Assembly (NCBI GenBank): GCA_032433595.1
Contig: JASWJB010000196.1
Coordinates: 18,636-82,635 of the forward strand
Direction: 5' to 3'
DNA from: Conoideocrella luteorostrata
Lineage: Eukaryota > Ascomycota > Sordariomycetes > Hypocreales > Clavicipitaceae
Length of the DNA: 64,000 nucleotides
The number at the start of each line of letters is the position of its first letter. The stretch's first letter is position 1. The translations under genes and the position numbers were made by a program. The notes below the pieces were generated by a model that made no database searches, had not been told where the DNA came from, and saw only the letters and a program-made list of their open reading frames with translations. This document shows, piece by piece, positions 44,678 to 58,064 of the stretch.

Positions 44678-46277
44678 TGATGGCTTTACTTGCTACCGAT
44701 CCGAATTCGATTCGGCTCGGAGAATTCTTTGCATAATGATTAGGCACGGTGATGTTGGCGGTTTATGATTTTGAAGGGAGGACTGGCGTTGAAACAAGTC
44801 AGGATTAGATTTTGATATTTCTTACTTGGCGTTGAGGAACAGCAAAGAGGATTGCGTACTATGTCGCTTCTTGAGCGCGACACGATGGGCCGAGCATGAC
44901 GCGATAGAGTGTTTGACGAGAAATTATACATTTTTCTTTATTCTGTAGAGTAGTGTTGCATAAATTGGCGCAATGCTCTATTTGTTTTGGATTGCGTTGT
45001 GTCTCCACTGGTGGTTAATTGTAGTTTGTGAGTTGTGATTGTCCTTGTGGTTGTTGTTTTTGAAGGGGTGTGGGGGAATATCTAATATCCAAGGTGTGCT
45101 CCCTCAGGTGAGATACCCTATTGCCCGCGCGAAAAGCAGCGCCAGCGTCGATCGCGCTCGATTGCAGTCCTGGAATATTCATACAATTACACTAGCCTGG
45201 CGGGTTACACTCAATCTACGGAGTGTAAATGATTCTTCTGCCTGGTTGGGGGGGTTCGCCGGCTGCGGCTCTTTCGTTGACCAGTGAGCTGTTTTGACAA
45301 CATGAGCGACTATCACGGATTGCAAGTATGACGTGGTGTTATTAATCGACTACTTTAGCGCACGGTGAGAGCAATTCGGCGTGGAGTCTAGTTATGGGGT
45401 TGCGGAGTGGGCAGATGGCATTACCAGAGAACCATTGAGTGCTGGAGAGAAGAATTTCAACAAACCAGTGACTATCAACAGTTTCGTTGACAGTCCCCTG
45501 CAAAACCGGTAGGTGCTCGCTTGCTCGCTCGAGCCCGGCAAGGATAATAAAGGAAAAACCGGCTCAAGCCATTGGTTAGTTACTCACCTGGACCTCCCTC
45601 GGACTTACCTTGGACCCTTTACTCTGCTCCAATCCACAGCCTTCCAGTTCAGGTAACTATGGCACGGCATAACATGGCTTGGCTTGGCATGGCATAGCAC
45701 AGCATGGAGCAGCCAAATGACATAGCATAGTACGGAGTACGGAGTACTCCTTTACTCCATCGAGGGGCATGGTAACTATCAACCAGTACTCCGTGTTGTG
45801 TTGTACAAAATATGGTCCACCGCGGCCATGCACATCCAAACTCCTTCCAGATGCCCCCCATGCACGATTCCGCGCCTCATCCATCCCTCCAATCCGTGGA
45901 CCCGCTGTGTCCGCTCCATCACCACCGCCCTCCCGCCGGTCCGCCTGCATCTTTGATCCCGCACGCTCAATCTATGCCCTGGTTCCCTTAAAACCGTACA
46001 CGATAGTTTCACCGACAACAAAACCGACCCCGAAATTGACACCGACGCCGACAATTGCAAACGACAACGGTTTGCCTGGTACAAACCCACCCGAGAACCG
46101 CTCTCTGAACCGAACGGCGACATCGTACAGCGTCCCCTAGCCATGCGAACAAGCCATCCGTGTGCCGCAACCTCCGCCGCCAGCTCAAGCTAGATGAGGC
46201 AACCCAGCCAAGCCAAATTTCCCGCCTCCCACCGCCATTAGCTTGTCGCTTTCCAATCGCATCGAACGCAATCCCAA
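44678..46277. other. Intergenic region, 1.6 kb
   Basis: It contains the 3' UTR of the NC2-alpha gene (AT-rich to about 45000), then GC-richer DNA with a tandem element at 45731-45750 (TACGGAGTACGGAGTACTCC), GTACTCCGT at 45786-45794, and degenerate GGCATGGCAT repeats at about 45660-45710. The last 300 bp are the C-rich promoter of PIK1. No gene is supported. Confidence 0.5.
45731..45750. repeat. Palindromic element, full copy plus extra half site
   Basis: TACGGAGTAC followed by GGAGTACTCC: a complete CGGAGTACTCC palindrome extended by one direct half site. Confidence 0.85.
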
Positions 46278-49200
46278 ATGTCGTGGGACCTGCTCCAGAG
46301 GTTTATTGAATCCGACGTCTTCAATTCGAACCCATTTCTACCTGTCTCGTACCTTTCGTGAGTCTCGTCCCGTTCTAGAAGTATATTTCCACTTGGTGCC
46401 ATGTAGATCGAAGTGGCCGCCTTGACTGACCTGTCCTCTTTTCCCTGTAGCCGATACGCTGACCATGTGGGAATCCACTACGTCCTGTGCCAGAAGCTGC
46501 GGCAATTCCCATATGAGGACATTGAGTTCTTCTTGCCGCAGCTTTGTCATCTCATAATCAGTGTCGACAATGAGTCGATGGCCCTGGAGGAGTTTCTGCT
46601 CGACCTGTGTGAGGAATCCGTGACGGCTGCGTTATTGGTACGTCGTCCCCCAGGATGGTGTCCTGTGCAGCCAAACCCAGACGTTGGATCAAACAAGCTA
46701 ACATGACGCCCGTAATAATATGCAGACTTTCTGGCTCTTCCAAACATACCTGTACGATTTATCGGCAAACCCGCACAGTGGCGCATTCCAGACCTGCCGG
46801 AGAGTATACAACAAAGTCCAGCACATTGTGTTCGGGTTGGCGGACAGGGCACGGAATGAGAAAATCAAGGAGAATGTGCTGCCGGTAACTGTCCTGTCCA
46901 GTTTCGTTCTCGCCAGCGTCGCGCTTCCAATGATCCCGAAGTGGGCGGGACCTCTTGCTGTCGCCCAGGCTCGAAAGCCTCAACCCATCGCCGAACAAAC
47001 CCACGAGACGGAAGAAGTCATGAAAACACCAGCAAGAGCACAAACAGTTACAGGGGCAACTTCGAAATCCAAGCGCGTCAAAGAGACTAGAAGCTCATTA
47101 CCCGGCGTCGATGCGGTGAATGAGAACCGCCCGTCGCCTAGGAGCGTGCCTCACCTACCGACATCGGTGCCATCTCAGAAACCCAAAGTCCCTACCGAAA
47201 CTAAACGACCCTCGGCATTGGAGATGAGGTCCATTGAGGCTCGCCTGAGCTCAGCATCACTGCCGCTACCCTCACCTAATCCGACAACCCGTCCTTCTAC
47301 CCCGGTGTCGGCCGGTCTTGCACTCCGCCCAAGCGAAACCAGCATCCACCGGAGACATTCCCATAATACCAAGGCTGCTTTGAACCCTGCTGACCTGTCG
47401 CATAACCAGAAGACGAAATTGTTAAGGCAGCACTACTTTCGATCTCAAACCCAGTTCCTAACTGCGCTCGAGGGCATTTCCAACCGTTTAGTCATTGTTC
47501 CTAAACAGGCCCGTATGAGCGCCTTGCGGGCAGAACTAGCTCTCGTCGCCCGAGATTTGCCGGCTGAAATTGATATCCCCGTCATTTGCCCTCCTACACT
47601 GGCAAATGGCTCGCCCGGGAAGAGCCGTCACCATAGAATTGTGCGATTGAACCCTGCAGAGTCTACTGTGCTCAACAGTGCCGAGAAAGTACCGTACCTG
47701 ATGATGGTTGAGGTTCTCAGGGAGGACTTCACTTTCGACCCAGACACTATCGATAATCAGCGACTTTTGACCAAGCTACTGGACCCCAGTAGCAGATCAC
47801 GTCGGCTCTTCGACCTGTCATCCGAAACGCCAAAGATTACACCTGTTGCGAGAGTTCCTGAGCTGGTAGCTGACAGCGTTTTCGAACCAACCTCTGGAGA
47901 TTTGGGAAGCTCTCCTATGCTTCTTGCCGAAGATCACACCCCGCCTAGGCCGACATCGAAGTATCACCAGCCTCATGTGTCGCAGCGACTCTCAAGTGGA
48001 GCTACTACATCCTCGACGACGCTTGATGCTGCTACGCCACGAACATCTGGACAGTCCACATCGAGGTCGAGCAGCCCTGGATCCAGGCGCAAGATGACGC
48101 TCACCATGCCTCGAAATGCCTCTGCCGACCAGCCTGACTTCTCGGCTCTTGCGACTCATATGCGAACGGCCTCCCAAATGCTCGCGCAACTTGATGCGAC
48201 AAGTGGTAAGCGTCCAAAGCACGAAGTCGCCGCCATTCGAGCCAAGATCATTGCTAGCATGCAAAGTCTGGAGGAAAAAAGCTTCGACATGGACGAGCAA
48301 GGGCCAACATTTGACACCATCATTGCCAAGACGAATGCTGGGGCGCCATCAATAGGCAACCCGGATCTGGAGGAAGATGGCCCCATGGAACCGGCTATCA
48401 ATGCCAGTGCGGGAAGAGAGCGCATGGAGAACGATTTCAAAACGGGCGGTGTTCAACGTCGCGGTGACCGTGACGACCCCAGTGCAGCCGTCTTCGGCGA
48501 GGCATGGGAAGCCAAAAAGGAGCGGATCCGCAAGTCATCGCCTTATGGCTGGATGAAGAACTGGGATCTTGTGAGCGTTATTGTCAAGACGGGTGCTGAT
48601 TTGAGGCAGGAAGCCTTTGCTTGCCAGCTGATTGATGTGTGCCATAAAATTTGGCTGGATGCTGGTGTCGATGTCTGGGTTAAGTTGATGCGCATTTTGG
48701 TTACCGGAGAGTCTTCCGGCCTGATTGAGACCATCACAAATGGAGTATCGCTTCACTCATTAAAACGAAGTCTTACACTTGCCTCGATAGAATCTGGGCA
48801 GAACCCGAGACAGCGAGTCGCCACGCTGAGAGACCACTTCGTCAAGGCGTTTGGGCAACCCGACAGTGAGCCGTACAAGGCTGGTGTGGATGCGTTCAAG
48901 CGGTCGCTGGCAGCGTATAGCATCATATCCTATGTTTTGCAGCTGAAGGACAGACACAATGGCAACGTCCTTATCGATAGCGAGGGCCACATTGTTCATA
49001 TTGATTTTGGATTCATGTTGTCGAATTCTCCCGGATCCGTCGGGTTCGAGGCAGCTCCATTCAAGCTCACTCACGAGTATGTCAATGTTCTGGGAGGACT
49101 GAACTCACCTGACTACGAGGATTATAAAACACTGTGCAAACAAGCTTTTCAAGGTGAGAGAGACGTTGATCGTTGCATAGGCTGATGAGCGCTGTATCCT

Positions 49201-49520
49201 GACATTTACAACTAGCACTCCGACGCTCAGCCGACAATATTATCGATTTAGTCGCAATGATGGGCCGTGACTCGAAAATGCCCTGTTTCGCAGTGGGTGT
49301 TGCTCAGGTGACAAACACTCTTCGGCAACGCTTTCAGCTGCACCTCAGTGCTGATGAGGCGGAGCAATTCGTCGAGACGGATTTGATTGCCAAGTCTTTT
49401 GGAAGTTACTACACGCGCCTGTAAGCCCTATGTCTCTGAGAAGCGGATAGGTGTTTGAGCTACTAACGATCCCCTGCCAGCTATGATACCTTTCAATACC
49501 GAACTCAAGGCATTTATTAG
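46278..49520 (+). CDS. PIK1: Phosphatidylinositol 4-kinase Pik1
   Basis: Five exons (46278-46357, 46451-46637, 46726-49153, 49216-49420, 49481-49520) give 979 residues. Pik1 makes PI4P at the Golgi and nucleus and is essential for secretion. The N terminus (MSWDLLQRFIESDVFNSNPFLP, then YADHVGIHYVLCQKLRQFP and IEFFLPQLCHLII) is the lipid-kinase-unique helical domain that binds frequenin. A long Ser/Thr/Pro-rich region separates it from the kinase domain (about 690-970). Catalytic features are KTGADLRQEAFACQLI (about 710), DRHNGNVLID (831-840), HIDFGFMLS (about 848) and the C terminus GSYYTRLYDTFQYRTQGIY. The last two short exons are needed for the family's C-terminal sequence. Confidence 0.95.
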
Positions 49521-50878
49521 ACTACCGGTTGTTTCATCAACAAGAGGATATATATATATCGCTGTGTCAAATCTGGAGCAGCGCTATCTTACAAAGCAAT
49601 GTCCAATTGCTGCTGCTGCTGCTGCTTCTAGGGAAGAAGCGGCGGGAAAGGACTGTTGGGCATAATTTGGAATTTTCTGTTTATAATTCCTGCATTTAGG
49701 CATCTGAGCGGCGTTGGTATGTGAAGAAATGATTTAGATGGGAAGACTAGGATAACGATAGTCACGGGAACTTGACATGGCGGGGTTTCTTGTTCTTTTT
49801 CTCTTTTTCATGGGGAAAGAGGTGGGAAAGGAGAGGGAGGAGGGGGTTCGGGCTGGCTCGGGAATATTGACTTGATGCTGTAAATGCAACGGAAACAAAC
49901 GAACGCATAAAAACGAAAAAGGAGGACGAGGAGTAAATGCATACAAGGACCATAAAAGACCCGAGGACGGTTCAAAACATCTATCTGCACACAGGATGAT
50001 CAAGTGTTCCAGTTGGAGCGTGTAGGCGCTTCAACCACACGCTTTCCGAGATACCAGCCAGCTATAGCTATATATATAGACATGCATGCATCACCACCCT
50101 GCCATCATGCTGCTATGGTAGCTAGCTACTACTACTACCACCACATTATCCAATCTCCTGCGTTTGAAAAACGCCCTAGTTGATCATCCATACGGTTGGC
50201 CATCTTCGCTGCCCGTCTTGGGACGAGGACGAAAGACATCCAGCAACGAATTAAGGAGGTGAGTAGACACTAAGCATTGTCGGTCAGATGCTGTATTGCT
50301 CCGCCCTGCACGGAGTGCCAAGCAGACGGACCTTTGCGTAGTCGATGCATATCGCACACAGTGTAAATGCAGTCATGGTACTCCGTACCGCGCAGCTTCA
50401 TGTCTGACGAACATTCAGGACCATATGAGTGCCTATGACGGCACATAGAATAAAGGACTTAACGGGCCGTATCCACGACTTACGCATTGGCGAAACGATG
50501 CAATCACAATCCTCAGGTCTCTCTAGCAGCCGAGCAGTTATAGCTACGTAGCTTTCATGTTGTATCAGGTTGACTTTTGATTCCATCTTGGCCCCTTTAC
50601 TCTAAGAGGACCTTTATTTCTGCTAAGCCACAAGAAACAGCCAAATGCTTTCATGGCTTGCAGATATATGAATATACACGCTGGACTGCATCCCGCCCAG
50701 TTCTTTCATTTCGCTCCATTACTCATCCATATGACGGAGATATCCACTACCATTCTCCATACAAAGAGATCACCACGTATCTTTGGTAGAAGTCGGACCA
50801 CGCCCCGCTCACCTCTTATGTGCATATGTTTTGCGTCTTGTTTCATGAAGACTAAGTTTAGAGAAGCCCGGGGAAGTC
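49521..50878. other. Intergenic region between convergent genes
   Basis: 1.36 kb. It contains a (GCT)n-like tract at 49610-49625, (TA)n near 49551-49560 and 50070-50080, CTA/CCA repeats near 50120-50145 and a palindrome copy (GGTACTCCGTACC, 50377-50389). No gene was recognised. Confidence 0.5.
50377..50389. repeat. Palindromic element half/centre
   Basis: GGTACTCCGTACC in gene-free DNA, one of the recurrent ACTCCGTA elements. Confidence 0.75.
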
Positions 50879-53669
50879 CTAGCCCCAGCGGCCACCTTCT
50901 CGCTCCGCTTCCAGCCTCCTCATACGTTCCTCTTCGTCGTCACCGTCTCTGGCCGCACTGCGTCGACTGGTTCTTCTCCCCTTCCGATTGCCGCCGTCGT
51001 CGCCAGCATCGTCGCGGCCTCGCTTGGACCCTGCTACTGAGGTGAGGCCGGCCATCCTTTGTGCCTCTTTCAGTAGGCGTTCTCGATTGCGTGCTTCTCG
51101 CTCTAAGGTGTGCGGGTCGACGGGTGTGCTGGGCTTGCTACCGCTGCCTCTTCCGCTGGTGATAGTATGTGGCTTGTCTTTGTCCCTTTCTCTATCGCGG
51201 TCTCTATCCCTGTCTCGGTCGCGGTCTCTGCGCCTCTCTTTGCGATCCTTCTTGTCGCGATCGCGATCACGTTCGCGTTCGCGTTCGCGACGGCGTGAGC
51301 TGTCGTAGTCCCTGTATCGATGTGACTTGGATGACTTGCCCCGATCATCGTCCTTATGCTTGTCCTTGTCGCGATCCCTTAGGCTCTCGTAGTCTCGGTC
51401 TCTGTGGCTTCGGTGACTAGTTCTCTTAGATTGGTCAGGAGATGCAGATCGGGAGCGGTTAGCATGTTTTCCCTCTGAGGAATGGTGATCATCATCTTCA
51501 TGGTGCTTTCTGCTGCCATGATGCTTCTTTCGCCGATGAGAGTCATCGTAGTCGTCGTCAATTACGGACCCGGAGCGTTGGTGCCTGCGGCGGTGCGAGC
51601 TTTTATGATGGGCGCGGCTGGGACTTCTGCTCCTGCTCCTGCTCCTGCTTTGACTTCTAGTGCTTCTCTGTGACCTTGATTGTGAGTGAGTGCGGCTATG
51701 AGTTTGACTATTGAGGTTATCCCTGTCACGTCTTTCGTGATCCTTGGACTGATCCCTACTATCATGAGCAATCTGCTGATCTTGTTCACGGTCAAGAGAA
51801 TCACTTTGCGAGGAGACTTTAACCGCCGCCTCTGACGGTGGTTGCGACACAGCAGGGTTTACCTGTTGTTGTTGAGCTTCGTAGCCAACTTGGAAACCAC
51901 GGGCTCGTAGAGTATGGAGGCTAGTGTTTGGTAATCCTTGTCTCATAGCTTTGGGCCCTGTTGGGGCATTAACAGGCACATCTGGAGTTGAGAGGACGGA
52001 CTGAATGGCTCCCAGTCCACTGGTATTACCTAGAGTATCATTTGATGATGACTCGCCTTGCTGATCGTGGGACGTGTTGGCATTTTGGCCGCCCTCCGCT
52101 GCCTTGGCCTCGTTTTGATTTATAGCTTGCCCAGCATTGTTTTCAGGATTACCATCGCTGCCCGTCTCACCGGATGCTTCTTGGTTCTGCCCTGGATAAG
52201 ATTGGCCACTTTGTTGCGAGTACTGTCCCTGTCCCTGTCCCTGTCCCTGACCTTGATAATGAGACATGCCGTTGTACTGGTAACCTCCGCGGTTGTACCC
52301 GCTGTAGAAGCCACGGCCACGTCCGCGACCACGACCATAGTTGTTGCGGCGATAGTCATTGAATTGACTGTAATTACCTTGATTGTAGCCTGTCTGGAAT
52401 CCTGAGTTAAAGTTCCCAAAATCACCAGTGCCCATGCCGGTACCATTTTGATTGAAATTATTCTGGTCGAAATTCCACGACTGTGAATCGTTCCAATTAT
52501 TATTATTGGACCCTTGCCCAAACCCTCCACCAAAGCCGCCTCCCATGCCGTTCATGCCCATGCCTTGAAAGCCACCGTTCATGTACATGTTCTGCATCAC
52601 CATCGGGTCCATACTCATTCCCGGCATACCTGTCAAATAGTTAGCATGTTCTGACGTGACCACAAACACCAACCACAGTCAGGGTTGAGAACTTACCCAA
52701 CATGGGAAAATTGCCAAAGGAATTTGGCCCCATTCCGTTTTGCATAGCCATCATCATCTGCATCTGGTTGAAGTCACCGGAGCCCGAGAACATATTGTTG
52801 TTGGAGTAACCGCCGTTGACAGACTCAGGCCCGTAATTTTCTTCATCATTGCCGTCTTGATCATCCCCGTCATCGATGTTTCCAACCTCTTGCTGAGTTT
52901 CGCCCCCTTTTGGGCCATTGTGTTCGTCATTAACACCTTCTTCTTCTTCCTTGACTGCATTTCCTGTCGGATTGCTAGACTCATTGTATTTCGTCGGATC
53001 GCTGTTGTGGGATGCATCGACCTGCTGAGTCCATAGTTAGTTTGAAATAGCCCGTGTGTCCGACAGAGTCATACTTGTTCATTGGTCGACACTTTTTCAG
53101 AAATTGATGCATTCTGTAGACCTGGATCTCGGCTCTCTTGATGTCCTTCTCCATTAGTATCTTGTTTAGCCGGCGCTTCAGCAGCGGATGAATTGGTCCC
53201 GGCGGGGGTAGATTTTTGAGCTTCGACGGGTGTGGACGCCTTCGCCCGGCTAGCCTCTCTCTTCTTCTCAGCTGTGCGGAGGAAGACACGGATGGTAGTT
53301 CTCAATGACTTGTTGGGGTTGCAATCGTCGGCAGATAAAGGCGAGTGCTCGCATACGGGACAGGAAGAGGGAAGGTTGGTTTGACCTATGCAAGCTGTTA
53401 GAGATCTTGCACCGCTGAAAACTTGGTCTTGCAGACGAGCAGCTTACAATGTTCGCATATAGCTTGTTCGCAACAGGGCAGCCGAAAAGCGTTGATGGCG
53501 AGCTTGCTGCAGATAGCGCACCGCAATTTAATTGGAATGTCGTCGGGCGACAACGAGCTGCCAATAGAGTTAACTGCGTGGCCTTTGCTGTCCGTAATTT
53601 GAGATAATTCAACCTCTGGAATACATACCTGATCAGCTCGGCCTGAGCCTCAGAAATGGACATAGCCAT
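50879..53669 (-). CDS. RING-type zinc finger protein with Arg/Ser-Arg/Asp-rich tail
   Basis: Five exons (53669-53629, 53557-53448, 53385-53075, 53021-52697, 52629-50879) give 845 residues. A RING/U-box-like finger near residues 20-75 reads CAICSKLAINAFRLPCCEQAICEHC, then SCPVCEHSPLSADDCNPNKSLRTTIRVFLR. It resembles the RING of the RBBP6/Mpe1 family, which acts in mRNA 3' processing, but I see no DWNN or CCHC module. The middle is rich in Gly, Asn, Gln and Met, with RGRGRGRGFYSGYNRGG (RGG-like). The C-terminal half has long RS, RD and RE dipeptide runs ending in KEAQRMAGLTSVAGSKRGRDD. This points to a nuclear E3 ligase or RNA-processing factor; the exact identity is open. The acceptor of exon 4 could also be three bases upstream (53024). 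Confidence 0.75.
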
Positions 53670-54684
53670 GTCGTCGGCACCCGGGTTGAGTAGCTCTATC
53701 GCGACGGCATTGGGGGAAGCGCGAAATCGAATGTCAGAGTAGACGGCTCGGGGAGTGAAATTTATTTATGGAAAGATAAACCAATTAAATTTAAGGAATA
53801 ATTGATGTTTCGGACTTTGTCACTTGGCACGATCGCCGTGATTCACCGGAATATTGATTCAAATCATGAAGGGATGGGCAAACTGGATAACGAAAGTTTG
53901 CCAGGAAACCTGCTGCGACTTTCGGCTGTGAGGAGTTTGACGCGGTGCTTGAAGAAAAAAGTGGACCAGCTTGACGGGATCCACCTAGGCTCACGTGATC
54001 GCATTTGGAGGGTGGCTGGTCACGGCTAGCATTGCCTCTCTGGTATTTGTGTGCAGCTTACTTCGTACACTCCGTACAATAAATACTGTGCTATTGACGG
54101 AGCTGTGTGTATGTGCATTTTTGAAGATGAAAACCTTATTTTCTCCGAGGATCAAAGGACCGGGGATGATATGGACGATCGGGTCTTCATTCGGAGGAAT
54201 CAGGTCGCAATCTTTTTACGGTGATATCGGTATACTTGTTGTAATGGTATAATAGCACCCACTACGGAGTACAGTAGGAATCTATCTGTAGATGACTCAA
54301 AATACAACGTGGGGTCCTAGCGGTGACCGGGGTATTCCTTGCGACAATCGCTTTATGGCAGCGTCGACGTTGAATTTCGAACACTGGCGTCCAGGTATGG
54401 GTTTGATGTTTCATAACGGGGTTTGCTGCGTCATTTGGCCACCTTAGCGTAAACAGATGACACTTGGATAGGAAGAGACTATGATCTCATATCTAGATAA
54501 ACAAGTACAAGTAGGCTGATTAAGGACAAGAGTGGCCCCCGAGACTTCATAAATAAAGAGAAGAACAAAATGACTCCGAATTACACGCCTTTGGCATCAG
54601 ACAACAACATCAAACCTGCTGGCACAAAATAATATAGCGCCGCCTAAACGGTATACATGCACGCAGACATGATACTCGCCTCGT
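53670..54684. other. Intergenic region, 1.0 kb
   Basis: Upstream of the RING gene and downstream of the Rab5 gene. It has an AT-rich segment near 53760-53800 and TACGGAGTAC at 54263-54272. No supported gene. Confidence 0.5.
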
Positions 54685-55550
54685 CTAACATGCACACCCA
54701 TCCTTTGCGCCAGCATCCCTTGCACCAAGGTTCACGCGCTGTTCCTCGCCTACTCTGCCGGCAGAGCTGGCGGCACCGGGTCCCCGGGCTGACTTCAAGG
54801 ATGTTTCGGGGATTGCGTTGGCGATGGCGGTGAAAACCTCTGTGACGTTGTGACCTGTCTTTGCACTGGTCTCGAAGAACAGCAAGCTCTCTTCTTCAGC
54901 ATAGGCCTTGGCCTCCTCTGTTGATACCTTGCGAGCGTCGCCTGAATCCTCGCCGTCGTCGGCCGCCTCCTCGCTCTCTGGCGCCGAACCGCTGGCCAGG
55001 TCAAGTTTGTTTCCAACGAGCGCAATGACGATTCCGGGAGAAGCTTGCCTTTGTAGCTCGGCAACCCAGTGCTTGGCTTTGATGAGTGATGTCGGTTTGG
55101 TGAGATCGTAGACGACTAGGGCGGCTTGGGCATTGCGGTAATACATGGGCGCAAGAGAAGCGAAACGCTCTTGACCGGCGGTATCCCATATCTCAAACTT
55201 GATTGTTCTGGTCGGCAGGTTGCACTTTTGCGTCAAGAAGGCAGCTGTAGATGCGAGTGAGCTATGGACAGAAGCTGGAATGGCGCGGTGGCGGCAACAG
55301 AGTAGAAAGTATATTGCGCAGATGTGACGGACTGGACTTACCTCCAATCGTTGGTTCCTTGTTTTCCTGAAAGTCGTTGTTGACGAATCGAAGGACCAGC
55401 GAGGACTGCAAGTAGTGTCAGTGCCTGCTCATGCGTTGCGCTGCTGCACAGGTCGGGTGACGGAGGGTATGTTACCTTGCCTACGGCAGCCTCACCAAGC
55501 AGAACCAGCTTGACGCTGCTGCTCGGCTTGGGAGCATTGGAATCGGCCAT
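54685..55550 (-). CDS. Rab5-type small GTPase (Vps21/Ypt5)
   Basis: Exons 55550-55476, 55405-55342 and 55244-54685 give 232 residues. Rab5 GTPases control fusion of early endosomes. G1 is GEAAVGKSS (19-27), switch I is [15 protein letters not shown]3 is [19 protein letters not shown]4 is GNKLDL and G5 is [10 protein letters not shown]. The Ala-Ala-Phe after TIG and the [17 protein letters not shown] stretch are typical of Rab5. An acidic loop insert (about 148-168, with [14 protein letters not shown]) is longer than in the animal proteins. The C terminus DGCAC supplies two cysteines for geranylgeranylation. It is divergent with KRI1. Confidence 0.93.
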
Positions 55551-56552
55551 TTTTGTTGCGGTTTACCGATGTGATAATCGCGCTTGCAAAGGATGCAAGG
55601 TTTTCCAAGAATGGAAATGTAGAAGTTGGAAAGATACGATGATGGCGGCGACAGAGGGGGCTGGCCGTAATTGCTGTGAGCAGATTTCGACTGCCTTGGA
55701 GGAGGTGGTTGACGGGATGGAGTGGACGGAGCAGCTTGGTGAATAGAGTGTGGATGGAGTGCGAACGGGGTACGTAGTTGACTAGATTGAAGATGGGCGT
55801 CGATCCGCAGTGGCCCTTGACGAGTGGCGGTGGCGGGTATGATAATGCACCAACCAATATTACTCCGAAGACAAGCAGACAAGACAAGGAGCGGAGCACC
55901 AGGCTGCGGTCCGGAGCACGGTATGGAGCATGTAACTGTATAAAGGATCTGAGCCTGGCAAACGACAGAGCCAACAGGCAGCCAGGCCAAAGTTAGTCAA
56001 GTAAAACACTGGTGCCTTGTGGTACTTACACGCGCAAGTCCCGCAAACGGATCTGCTGGACCTGTCGAGTGCGGGAACTTGGCACTGTAGTGCTATAACT
56101 AGCGAACTGTAGTACGAGGACCGAGGAGACACGTACGTAGCACCACCCACCAGCCACACTCCGCTGTGCAGCCACCTATACTGTCAGGAGGGGGACAGAT
56201 TACGTGACACATTGGCAGCGTGGTTGGGTTAGCCTTGAAGGGTCACGTAAATTGTCCCCCGCCTGACTCTCTTTGGATGGGGCATTCGGGCGAAGTCGCC
56301 GGGTCAGCTCTACCTACCATGCGCCAGCTGCCTTGGGGACAGCCCCGCCAGAGGGAAAAAAAAAAAAAAACCACCGCCCACACGGTCTCAGGCGGCAGAA
56401 AAAAGTTCACCGCCAAAAATTCTAGGTGCTCTTGTCGTCGACCTTGCCGTTATCTTTCTGCCATAGTGTCACAGCTGCTGGCCCGACCAGCTTCAGAGAA
56501 TTGCCGAATCGAAATTACCGACAGAGGTTCCGTACACTATTCAGGCGTAATC
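55551..56552. promoter_or_regulatory. Divergent region between the Rab5 gene and KRI1
   Basis: 1.0 kb. A long frame on the minus strand (55481-55990) overlaps the Rab5 first exon out of frame and is not supported. An A-run occurs at about 56358-56370 near the KRI1 leader. No other gene. Confidence 0.5.
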
Positions 56553-58031
56553 ATGGTCTCTAGCGAGTCAACTTCTGCGAAAGCAAAGAACAACGAGTCC
56601 AAGCGCCACCTGTTGGGTGACAGCGGCTCCGACTCCGACTCCGAAGATGGTGGTGCACAGCTGGAAAAGAGTGGCTTCAAGGTGAATGAAGAGTATGCTC
56701 GACGCTTTGAACACAACAAGAAGCGCGAAGAGAGACACAAGCGTAAGCAACTCATTCCCACAGCATCTACTCTTTTGCTGGACTGACCTAACACGACGTA
56801 GTGGAGGAAAAGTTAAAGGCCAATGGCAAGGGTCGACAAGGGCCTAGTGGTGAGGATGAGGATGAGAATGAGGATGGTTCCTCCTCTTCTAACGAGACAG
56901 AAGACGAGGACGGATTCCTCGCCACAGAAGACTTGGACGCCAAAATATCTGCTACTCTACAAGCCATCCGAAACAAGGACCCTCGCTTGTACGATAAAAA
57001 TTACAAGTTTATCGAACTTCCAGATGAAGATGCAATAGAGCAGAAAAAGAAGGAGAAGCCCGTCTTTCTTCGAGATTACCAAAGAGAAAAACTGTTGCGA
57101 GGAGACATCGCTGGCTCTGATGGAGAGGATGACGGTCCACAGACCTATACGCAGGAGCAGGACGCTTTGAAAAAGTCTATTGTGTCCGAGATCAACGCCA
57201 CCAAGGGAGAAGATGATTCTGATTCTTCTTCTGATGATGACTTTTTGAAGAAGAAAGAGCCGGTTAAAGCGGCAAAGGCAAAAAATGGCGTTCACCCTTC
57301 GAGAGCCCCGACGCTGAAAGTATCCGAGCTGGATGTGGAGAATGCTGATAAGGACCCGGAGACGTATCTTTCCAACTTTTTAGCAGCCAGGGCCTGGATA
57401 CCGGAAGAGGGTGGACGGTGGAAAGCCTTTGAGTCAGACGATGGCGAAGACAATGACAACGCCGATGAGTTCGAGCAGGCATATAACTTGCGGTTTGAGG
57501 ACCCCGAAAAGAGCAACGAAGTCCTCAAGTCCTATGCTCGTGACTTTGCCGCTGCACGCTCTGTCAGAAGAGAAGATAAGAGCAGCAGACAACGCCAAAG
57601 AGAGCTAGAGCGAGAGCAGAAAGAGGAGGAGAAGCGTCAGAAGCGTGAGGATAAGGCTCGGCTTCGTAAGCTCAAGCTCGACGAGACTCAGGAGAAGCTC
57701 CAGAAACTCAAACAGGCGGCTGGAGCTGTGGGCAAGGAGTTGACAGAAGCAGAGTGGATGGCGTTCCTAAACGATGCTTGGGACGATGACAAGTGGGAGG
57801 AGGAGATGAAGAAGCGATTTGGTGATGATTACTATGCCATACAAGACGATGTCCTTGTGTCAGACGACGAAGATGACGAAGGGAATAGTGAGAAGACGGC
57901 AAAGAACAAGAAAAAGCATACCAAGAAACCCAAGTGGGAGGACGACATTGACATTAAAGACCTCGTCCCTGATTTTGAAGACGAGCCACAAGCCACACCA
58001 GCTGCCGATGAAGAAGATAATAATGCAGCCA

Positions 58032-58064
<33 letters not shown>

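Noticed and set aside
51110..51420. Long antisense frames across the RING protein's RD/RS tract
   Set aside because: The hexamer-like repeat encoding Arg-Asp/Arg-Ser leaves all frames open; these are shadows of the real gene.
55481..55990. 169-codon minus-strand frame over the Rab5 first exon
   Set aside because: It is out of frame with the GTPase, whose GEAAVGK P-loop and splice phases fix the correct frame.
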